From the NCBI GenBank assembly GCA_947507595.1, contig OX382266.1, positions 806,001 through 870,000 on the forward strand: a stretch of DNA of 64,000 nucleotides, in the 5' to 3' direction. The stretch comes from Pyralis farinalis (taxonomy: Eukaryota > Arthropoda > Insecta > Lepidoptera > Pyralidae). Position 1 is the first letter of the stretch, and the number at the start of each line of letters is the position of its first letter. Both the position numbers and the translations under genes were made by a program. Positions 56,242-64,000 of the stretch are shown piece after piece. The notes below the pieces were generated by a model that did not search any database, was not told where the DNA came from, and worked only from the letters and a program-made list of their open reading frames with translations.

Positions 56242-56793
56242 GTTTAAATTTAATTAATTATTCAATGTGCACATACAATGAAATGAAATATAATGCTACT
56301 ATGAATTAACAGGCATAAAACAACTGCGCACAAGCAAAATCGATAAAAGCGATCAGCTGTGAGCCCGGTGCATGCGCCGGGAGCGGTGAATGTCAAGGTC
56401 GCGTTGTGTTGCCACGGGCCCATGCGCGTATGCAATTGCAACAGTTTCGTAATCTATGTATAAGTAATATGCAGTGCAATAGGCAGAAAATAAATGTATA
56501 GCATGTAAAGGGCAAGTAGAAAAAATATTTTAAGAAAAAAAATGCACTCTTGGAAGCAAATATTTGAAAAGGGGTTTTAGGCAAAAAAGGCAGGAATTTA
56601 TCTTATTGGAACGAACTCACTCAAATACTGTGTAATATACTCCCAACTAGGCGACATCAGCTTCTTGAAAATGCAGGCTGTGGCGACGATTTCTTAGCTC
56701 GTTCAAAGTCCACGAAGCGTCCGCTATACTAATCGACGGAATTCCTCACGAAGAAACCGGTAGTTAAATCGGCGAAATCTTCAACAATATATG

Positions 56794-56853
56794 CGTTGTG
56801 CTCGATGGACCAATGTTGTGCTCGATGGACCAATGTTGTGCTCGATGGACCAA
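56794..56853 (-). other. Triplicated primer-binding site of the BEL element
   Basis: Directly inside the 5' LTR, the 20-mer read on the element strand as TTGGTCCATCGAGCACAAC(A/G) is repeated three times without gaps (56834-56853, 56814-56833, 56794-56813). The first TTGGTCC is exactly where a tRNA primer should pair. Other elements normally have one such site. The copies are identical except for the last base of the innermost one. Confidence 0.8.
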
Positions 56854-57059
56854 TGTTTAGGCCCTAACGGGTGATAATTGATACTTCGATATAGTGGACT
56901 GTAATTTGGTATATTTAAATGAGGTATTAAACCGACAAGTATAACGACCGGTGCCTAGCGCGTCGTTCGGCTGAGTGTGGCGGCGACGCGGACCAAGCGC
57001 CGAGGAATCTGCACGACGCCACCCCGCAGGCTGCGTCATGCAATAGTGATGCACCGACA
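56854..57059 (-). repeat. BEL 5' LTR
   Basis: 206 bp, identical by eye to the 3' LTR. It should contain the element promoter. It is followed on + by the target duplication GTAGG. Confidence 0.95.
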
Positions 57060-57064
57060 GTAGG

Positions 57065-58009
57065 CGATGTACGGATCAAGTTTTCTCGCTTCGCAATATC
57101 GTGGAAAAGCATCTGAACATAAACCAAAAGGGTTTCTGCGATTTTGAGGATCTTGAGAAAGCACTTGACAGGATTGTGTGAAAGGAACTATGAGACATAT
57201 AGCCAAGATATAGGATTGACGATGCATGTGTGCGGATAGAAGGCAACATATCACCCTGGTTTGATGTCAAAATTGGTGTCAAACAGGGTTGCATGTTGTC
57301 TGCTGTTTATGTCCGCTGTTATGTCCGGCTGTTTATTCTGTATCTCGATAGTTTTCTACAGAGAATAAGATTGACGAATGTAGGATTACGCATGAGTGAC
57401 TTAGTGGTACTAAAAAAACACCATCTGAACTTCAAATACTGGTCACAATAATGTAAAACAATTATACTAAGGAGAAAGGTTTACTATTGAATGCGAAGAA
57501 GACAAAGATAATGGTATTTGAAAGAGAACAAACCAGAACCAATGTAGGGATTACGGTTGATGACAAGTGAATGATTAATAGATTCAGGCGTTATTTTGCG
57601 AAAGTCAAATTTACATGCAATTTGATCTAACCTGCTTTGTGTGCTTCCGCCACCAATTAACACAAGTGAATGAGATTGTATATCTTGTATGCGCTTTCTG
57701 CAGGGATGGAAGGTACTTCGCTGATGTGGAAAGACGAGTGAGCGAAAACTTCTTGGGTGTAAAAGCTTGAGCCAGAAAGTACAGCTCGCTATACACAGTG
57801 CAGTGTTGATCCCAACGCTTAGTTATGAAAGCGAGAGCTGGGTATGGCAGAGAGAGTAGAATACATGCGGTCGAAATGCGAGCTGTGCACAAAATTTGTG
57901 ACGTAACGCTTGTAGACCGTAGTCGCAATGATGATGTTAGAAACAGAGCTGGTCTGAAAGAGAATGTACGAGTAGGTCAAAATAGCACGTTCCATTGATT
58001 CGGCCAAGT
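57065..58009 (+). pseudogene. RTE-like LINE, continuation (RT palm to C-terminus)
   Basis: After the BEL insertion the RTE resumes with CTDQVFSLRNIVEKHLNINQ, a FxDLEKALDR-like motif, then DVKIGVKQGCMLS (RT motif) and LLLNAKKTKIMVFEREQ. It runs to the MRAVHKICDVTLVDR-like block and NDDVRNRAGLKENV. Many stops. It is interrupted by a foldback arm at 57575-57661 and by another tail at about 58010-58170. Confidence 0.7.
57575..57661 (+). mobile_element. Foldback family, single-arm insertion with 12-bp duplication
   Basis: TTAATAGATTCAGGCG to CGCCACCAATTAAC equals one arm of the foldback copy at 8906. It is flanked by ACAAGTGAATGA on both sides (57563-57574, 57662-57673), so it inserted as an 87-bp unit into the RTE LINE. 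Confidence 0.75.
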
Positions 58010-58170
58010 AATTGAAATTGTATGGAGTTCTTCAAGAAATGCGTGAAGAGGTTTTTAGAGGGTCGGCAACGCATGAGTGACGCCCCTGGTGTTGCAAATG
58101 TCCATAGGCTACGGTGACTGTTTAACATCAGGCAGGCCGTATGCTTGATTAGTGGTAAAAAAAAAATGTA
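58010..58170 (+). mobile_element. CR1-like or SINE 3' tail inserted in the RTE LINE
   Basis: GAAATGCGTGAAGAGGTTTT, GAGTGACGCCCCTGGTGTTG, CATAGGCTACGGTGACTG and GCAGGCCGTATGCTTG end in an A9 run. It splits the GGCCATGTAGAAAGAATG block of the RTE. Confidence 0.6.
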
Positions 58171-58400
58171 GAAAGAATGCAGGAAGTAAATATTGGCCTG
58201 CCTCGGCTCCTACCATAACCAAATTGATTTATCAGAAAGTGTTTTACCAGAAAGTGATGTCAGGAGCCTTAGAAACCGGCGAGCGTGTATAAGAAGATTA
58301 ATGTATGTTAGACAAGCGAGTGAGCTTTGAAGGATCGAGTCATGTGGCGGTCGGTTCTATCTGCCTACCCCGCAAGAGATTTGGCGTGAAGTTATAGATA
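58171..58400 (+). repeat. RTE-like LINE 3' tail (end of the element begun at 48985)
   Basis: TAGAAAGAATGCAGGAAG, GAAACCGGCGAGCGTGTATA and CTGCCTACCCCGCAAGAGAT, closing with a GATAGA-type end. Confidence 0.7.
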
Positions 58401-58994
58401 GAATATTTACTGGGTATCTCTGAGTTACTAGCCTGATGTTTAAATATCAACTAGGAAATCCCCGCGACTTCATCCGCGTGAAATTGGAGTTTGTTCAAAA
58501 TTTCATGAATTTATTTTGTCTGCGAAACCTTTATTCTTTTTCTAAAATAATATTAGCGTTAGACACTTCTTAGCTCTTTTTTTGACTTCCATGTAAACAC
58601 TCTCATAACGAAAGCAAAAGAAAGAAGAGAAAGAATTATATCACAATTCTTTGTTCTAAATAAAAATCCCCTATATGTAATGTATGTACTTTGCCAATCT
58701 TCGTAGGTGCGTCCACGTATGATTTACGCGAAGGAGCACTGAGAAAATGCAAACCAGAGGAGAAGCCTTAAATCAGAGGAGACGCTAGTGAAGATATTGC
58801 TGTGGACATTGTTTGTTACTTTAAAATAGAGCGAGAAGGAATAGGGGCAAGGACAGAGACATTTGCAGGAAGTGGATAATTACTCAAGTTCAGAACAGTA
58901 GGAGCAGTGCGTATGTTGCGCAGTTCGAGTCGAGTTACCGCGAGATCGGTAGAGTCACGGCCAGGCGGTGGAAAGTTACATTATTATCGTAGTT

Positions 58995-59190
58995 CACGAT
59001 TGATCAGCACCTCTGTAACAGGCAGTTCACGCAGAGCCCTCGCGACGCACGTAGATGTCCAATCGTGTAAACAACCGCGTGACGCTTGCACTGCACGATT
59101 GACCAGCACCTCTGTGCCGGCCGGTCCGCGGAGTGCGCGCACGCCGGGGTCAGGGCGGGTTAAGTAAACACTTGCGTGACGCTCGCACCT
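58995..59190. repeat. Diverged tandem repeat, 2 x about 98 bp, GC-rich
   Basis: CACGATTGATCAGCACCTCTG (58995) and CACGATTGACCAGCACCTCTG (59094) begin two units. Each ends with GCGTGACGCT(T/C)GCAC. The frame on + is open across both, but no protein feature supports coding. Confidence 0.65.
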
Positions 59191-59399
59191 CACACCTAAT
59201 TTTACGATAATGTAAGATCGCGTTTTCCTCATGACCTCTCCGTCCTTATCGTCGACATTATGATTTTATATCTACACATGTAATATAATGGCGGGTCATG
59301 TCAATTAATAAATTCGTTTAAGTTATTGTATCGATGCCCGCGTGAGCCCCAATTCGAGCGGGCGCCATTATTATTGAGGTTGACTTATGTTTTTTTTTG

Positions 59400-59600
59400 T
59401 ATAACAAAAAACACAATCTGCCTTATGTGAAGCACTTATCGTGGCCTTTGATAATGTATAGAAAGTATCGTACGTCCGTTGTCTCTTTCGCTGTTCGCTT
59501 CACTGTGCCTGCAGACCTCACTCAATCGTAGAGGTACAACAATCCTCCAGGAAAATGTTGTCGGGGTATCTGTAGTGCAAATTAAAGTCTGGTATCCTTT
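59400..59600 (-). repeat. Degraded SINE-A
   Basis: TATAACAAAAAACACAATC, GTGCCTGCAGACCTCACTC and AGAGGTACAACAATCCTCC follow the SINE-A order at low identity. 59720-60130 has nothing recognised. Confidence 0.4.
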
Positions 59601-60129
59601 TAAGAAGCTTATACTCCCGAGAGATGTTAGCCAGTCTAAACCAGCACACGTCGTTCTAAATCCGAATGCCACGTTCTTCATGTTTCGCGCCACACTGATA
59701 CCGATTTTTAACCAGATAAATTAAAAATCGGTAAAGAATATTATCCAATAATATGAATCTGACAATAGTAGACTATATATATATATAGGTTAATATCTTA
59801 TTAAACATAGCTGTCCTTCTCTTTCGTTACAGACAGAGCATGCCATGTTCACGTGTAGTTCTGGCTGTAAAGATGATGCCAAGCCACGTATACCGCAAAA
59901 ACGTTATGGCGATGTAATGCTGACGAGGGCCAGAAACTGCGCCAAGACGTGCCTAACAATACGTTGAACAGATTTTATTATAATAAACCGTATCTCTCTT
60001 CGGACACGACAAACTATCGACTCCTGACTAACCGCTAAGCTAATCAAGTTAGAATAAGGCAGTGAATAGGTCATAAAGTGACAAATGGAAGCCAAGATTA
60101 CAGTTTATATAACTTGGTATGAGGATAAC

Positions 60130-60630
60130 GAAGCAATTGTTCATGAATTAGACAGCCTGTAAGATGACCACGAGCCGCGGCCCACTGTCTCAAGATAAGG
60201 GTACACGTACTTGTAATGCGGCCGGACCGATAACGGCCCTAATACCGCACTGGGAACTTGGACAATATATCGCCGCTGATAGCTATCGCCCATCGCCCGT
60301 CGCCCGTCGCCCACGGGCAATTACTTAAAAGCGATGAATGACGACGTCGCTTTAATACGCACGAAAATAAAGTGGAGTTATTCTCTCAAACATATTTTAG
60401 CTTTACGGCCAGTTTGATTTGAAGATTATATCGCCGAGCGAAAGGCAATCTAGAAAAAACCGGTGACAGCGAAATTTTCAAATCTCCCGCTAGCCCCCGG
60501 CGAACACATAAAATGTGAGCGTCGAACGTTCGCCGCGGGCCGAGGTGACTCGTTACACAAAAACTGAATGTTATAGCCGCGCCGCCGCAAGCAAGCCGTG
60601 AGATAAAGGGCGCCGCTCATAGCCGCGGAT
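60130..60630. promoter_or_regulatory. GC-rich candidate regulatory block
   Basis: AGATAAGGGTACACG, CGATAACGGCC, CGCTGATAGCTATCGCCC (inverted GATA pair), a short CGCCCGTCG direct repeat, GGGCAATTACTTAAAAG and TGACGACGTCGC. It is repeat-free and GC-rich; function is inferred. 60630-61480 is AT-rich without a recognised feature. Confidence 0.3.
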
Positions 60631-61494
60631 ACTTGTCACTTGGCACGTTTGAAGTTTAAGTCATCGAAACAATGGGACTGCCATCGGTCACGAGTTTGAT
60701 CGCTGTATAGCACCAAAAAATCATTGCGTGCACGAATTTGTCTGTTCGTTTAATGTTCATTTTGGTCATTTTCTATAACTCATATTTTAATGGCGTTTTG
60801 TAAATTATTGGAAAATATAGTAGTGAGTACGGAAGCTTAGCGCAAATAGTTGTCGCGAAACACCACACTCCAATGAAAAAATATCCAGGAAAACTGAAGT
60901 GAATTTGAAAAGATTGTCAGCTATGACGGATGATTCGAAATCTAAAATTTGATGGCTATTGCAGGTTTTTCTGATGTAACTAGTTGACCAGCCACGGTCT
61001 CGTATCGGCAGAATTCAAGTTTGCACGAGAAAGTATAAAATTCCGCTTTGCTTCCTTCTCTCATAATATCTCCGTCCATTTCGGTACAGAGCTCGCCTCC
61101 GCTTTCTGCTGTCATTTTTTTCCACTCTCTCTCTCAAACGCGCCCATATTTCATTAAATCTCGATTTTAAGCTTATTTTACACTTTTTTTCCTCATCTCG
61201 TCTCTTTAAAGACATATTATAAAAAATATCTGGAACACGTAATATTAACTTCAAGATACTTTTCGATTTAGTACGATTCGGATTTGATATACTTGCAGAT
61301 TTAATTTTCACAAATACTTTGTTATTCCATCTCTATTCACACATTTACGAAGTTTCATTGTTTTTATGAATAGCGGAATAGACTATGCATTAGTTTATCA
61401 GTCAGACGGAACTTACTCTTCAGCATATATCGATATATTTTCTTTAAGGCAAACTAATAACTTGATAAATAAAAAAAAACATATGCCTTATCTT

Positions 61495-61735
61495 TACGTT
61501 TATTACGAAGGTAGGAGAACCGTACCGTAGGCGCACGTCGGCGGCGGCGATGTGAGATGTCGATAGGGTGTCGCCGCGGGCTCGGGACGACGATTTCGAA
61601 AATCGCTAGCGATAGGCGCCCGCCAGGGATTACTTTTCGGTTGACGACCGGCTCGTCTATCTGATGCGGAGCGCGCCGCGCGGCCGCATACGATGGCCGC
61701 CGCAAAAACGCGTCTCTTAGAACATGTCATCGAAT
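61495..61735. promoter_or_regulatory. CpG-rich candidate regulatory block
   Basis: GCGCACGTCGGCGGCGGCGA, GACGATTTCGAAAATCGC (palindromic TTCGAA core), and two GATGGCCGCC/CGGCCGCAT-like sites similar to YY1/Pho cores. It is not a recognisable exon on either strand. Confidence 0.25.
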
Positions 61736-62014
61736 GGACTATATTTTTTGTCGTTACATTTTCTACCGTTTTTGTCGTTAACTTGAACTGTTATTAAATT
61801 TACAACATTAAAGCAAACGCGACGTGCCGTTCAATTTACCAAAACAGTTTCACAAATAAGTAGATTACGAGCGCGTCTTTGTCCTTCTTTTGTTTGTCTT
61901 AAGCAATCCATCTACGTACGTTGTACAGCGACATGTGACTGTCAATCAATAGTCATCTGTACCATTTTAATATAAATCACAATTAAGATCACGCAGCCAA
62001 CAGATAATATCTGT

Positions 62015-62105
62015 CTATCTCTACGACAAGTCCCTTGCAGGGTAGTCAGAGAGCACCTATTTCCACTTTTCAATTTTCCACGTGACTCGATCCTTACACA
62101 TAATT
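62015..62105 (-). repeat. RTE-like LINE 3' tip, inverted
   Basis: CAAGTCCCTTGCAGGGTAG, CAGAGAGCACC and CACGTGACTCGATCCTTACA, with an insertion in the middle. Confidence 0.55.
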
Positions 62106-62399
62106 TTATAAAAATAAATAAGAATATGTAAGTTTACGTGGATAACACTGAAAATTTAAATAAAATCATGAACTAAATTGATGTAGGAACCTGTTGGTAT
62201 ATTTATTGATTTCGTAAGCACCATCGCATGTGATGAGACCATTGACTGAAGCAGTAAGCCCCACTCTTCTTTAAGGACGCCTTCCACGCCTATTTTGAAT
62301 GCAGTCACGATATATTTATAAGTCATAAAGCGAATTCTTCCGAGTTTATCTTTTACTTTGGGAAATAATGTACGCCCCACGCACGTAAGGAAGATAAGT

Positions 62400-63840
62400 A
62401 ATTTTTTTTTAATATGATTTTCAGCATAGTGGCTCTTCTTCGCCTGTTGGTAACCGAAAAAGTAGCCCAAATTGCAGCGGCAACTGATAAAGAACTACAG
62501 TGTCCTGTCAGTTGACGCTACCATGTTGGCCCGCAAGGTGCTTCTTCACGCTTCGTTTGAAGGATCCCATATTGTAGGAAGGAGGAAACACATGTGCAGG
62601 CAAGGCGTTCCACTTTTTAATAGTTCGACAGGGATAGGAGTTGCCGAACTTTTTAGTATGAGAACAAATATCCTCAACAGTGGATTGATGACATCGCAAG
62701 CCTGCACGTGTGGTTCTATAACGGAAGGGAGAGGGTGGGATAAGAGAAAATAGTTCTTCAGAGCACTCACCATGGTACAGGCGGTAAAATGTACTTACGG
62801 AGCCTATATATTGCCTACGAAGTTCTAGGTATTTTGTGACCTCTTTGTCATCGATTATGCGGATAGCCCGTCGCTGCAACCTTTTAAGAGCCTCGAGAAG
62901 ATACTGTGTGGAGCCGTCCCAGAAATGCGAGCAATACTCCACGCAGGCCCGAACTTGAGTCTTATAAAGAAGACAAAATTGGTCCGGCGTGAAGAACCGG
63001 CGCACCCTGTTCAGGACTCCGAGTTTCTTTGAAGCTGTTAAAATGAGGCTCTCGATGTAATTCGTTGGTTTAGGTCGTAACGAATATCCATGCCTAGGAT
63101 ATTTAGGCTATCGCGCATATTGAGGGTAGCGCCCTGAAGACTGGGAGTGGGGTGAAATGGGGACATTTTTGTTGTGAACGCGCACACCAGAGTTTTCTTG
63201 GCATTAAACTCAACCAGGTTATTGGAACCCTATTTACTACTGAGGTTCGAAACCCGATTAAGCTCAACGACAAGACTCTCATGCCTCTCACCGATTTCTG
63301 CCCGACCAGCACTAGGCCGCCCGAAATATCGCCCATGGACCGTACTGTCATCTGCATAGCAATGAATATTACCAAGTGGCAGCATATCATTGATATGAAG
63401 AAGAAAGAGGGTGGGCGACAGGACGGAGCCCTGTGTGACACCGGCATTCACTGACATGAGCCGCGAAGCGCATCCATCTGCAAGGACGCGGATTCTACGC
63501 TCACGCAGGAAGGCAGCAGTCCACTTACAAAGCTGGAGGGGCAGACTGTATGCCGGAAGTTTAGAGAGAAGTGCTTTATGCCAAACCCGATCAAATGCCT
63601 TGGCGATATCTAGGCTGACTGCCATAGATTCACCATGTTTATCAATTGCCTCCCCCCAGAGGTGCGTCACATACGCTAGAAGATCACCCGTCGATCGTTT
63701 CGGTCTAAAGCCATATTGACGATCATTAATTAAGGAGTGATCTTCTAGGTAACAGTGGGAGGTCAGCAGTAGGTCTAGTAGAGAGGGCTCCTGACCAGTG
63801 ACATCTGGTATTCTGGTAGGTTGGTCTACCAGTTGCGGTT
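62400..63840 (-). pseudogene. Jockey/CR1-like LINE, RT and C-terminus
   Basis: The minus-strand coding order is SLLN...DRQYGFR-type fingers near 63720, then SLDIAKAFDRVWHKALLSKL, NAGVTQGSVLSPTLFLLHIN and HCYADDSTVHG (catalytic YADD at about 63355), within 63230-63670. After a frame break comes RRFFTPDQFCLLYKTQVRAC, LQRRAIRIIDDKEVTKYLEL and IKKWNALPAHVFPPSYN (62508-63005). The 3' end is an A-run at about 62400. The endonuclease half is missing and frame breaks at about 63010-63230 kill it. It is the same family as 33436-34399, but this copy keeps the palm. Confidence 0.8.
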
Positions 63841-64000
63841 ACATTTGCCATAATTTGACATTTGTAACTAATCTCAATTTTAGTCACTACTAGGGTACTG
63901 TTTTGAGGTTAATATTATATTCGGGGAACTTATTGCGAATTATATTTGGCAACGCGTCATCGAGCTCGCTCGCGGCAACAAGTTTTAAGTAAACTGCATT
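63841..64000. other. No recognised feature
   Basis: AT-rich sequence to the end of the window. Confidence 0.5.

Larger units (their letters stand above)
50798..57059 (-). mobile_element. Intact BEL/Pao LTR retrotransposon
   Basis: Two 206-bp LTRs that look identical base for base (50798-51003, 56854-57059) flank a single complete Gag-Pol frame. The element is bordered by the 5-bp duplication GTAGG (50793-50797, 57060-57064), the size expected for BEL/Pao. LTR ends are TGT...ACA. LTR identity, an undamaged ORF and a clean target duplication all point to a very recent insertion. The host site is the RTE-like LINE at 48985-58400, whose reading frame continues on both sides (ending NMVG, resuming in CTDQVFSLRNIVEKH). 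The element lacks an envelope gene. Confidence 0.95.

Noticed and set aside
61015..61311. 98-codon, very basic minus-strand frame
   Set aside because: Purine-rich low-complexity sequence (GAGAGAGAGAG, AAAAAAATG) explains the Lys/Arg/Glu content.
1..64000. CRISPR arrays, bacterial operons, phage modules, rRNA
   Set aside because: No regularly spaced short repeats, no ribosome-binding-site-led gene strings and no rRNA-like sequence. The window is eukaryotic.

Overview
This window looks like lepidopteran (moth or butterfly) nuclear DNA. It is AT-rich, has no prokaryotic operon structure, and is crowded with repeats of types typical of Lepidoptera: tRNA-headed SINEs, RTE-like LINEs with the LRWFGHVERMQD-type tail, jockey/CR1-like LINEs, Helitron ends (TC...CTAG|T), MITEs and BEL/Pao LTR elements. 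No complete host protein-coding gene is visible. The best host candidates are a signal-peptide-like coding exon on + at 192-280 with a GTGAGT donor, and a GC3-biased exon on - at 30579-30726 with a GTATGT donor. The window is therefore mostly intergenic or intronic.

Layout. 1-9.5 kb: candidate first exon, then SINE copies and three foldback elements. 9.5-16.6 kb: SINEs, a pair of Helitron ends, inverted RTE tails and GC-rich islands. 16.6-18.1 kb: a DNA transposon with very long terminal inverted repeats and a decayed transposase. 18-23 kb: a GATA-rich island and a nearly perfect 176-bp hairpin MITE. 23.5-34.5 kb: SINEs interleaved with reverse-transcriptase fragments of at least three LINE lineages. 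36-46 kb: few repeats and several GC-rich, homeobox/POU/GATA-motif-bearing stretches that look like conserved noncoding regulatory DNA. 46.7-48.8 kb: a small LTR element holding only a broken envelope (fusion-protein-like) remnant. 49-58.4 kb: a decayed RTE-like LINE into which a young, apparently intact BEL/Pao retrotransposon (50798-57059) and two smaller elements are inserted. 58.4-64 kb: tandem repeats, GC-rich islands and a minus-strand jockey/CR1-like LINE.

How the parts relate. The LINEs supply reverse transcriptase. The SINE families are non-autonomous, and their shared 3' ends suggest they use LINE machinery. Nested insertions give a relative order: the RTE LINE is older than the BEL element and the foldback arm inserted in it, and one SINE is older than the jockey LINE within it. 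The only protein likely still able to act is the 1734-residue BEL Gag-Pol. I found no CRISPR array, no rRNA and no convincing functional tRNA gene. No coherent new multi-gene system is evident. The most unusual items are the triplicated primer-binding site of the BEL element, the envelope-only LTR relic with the same type of primer site, and a foldback family with 12-13 bp target duplications.
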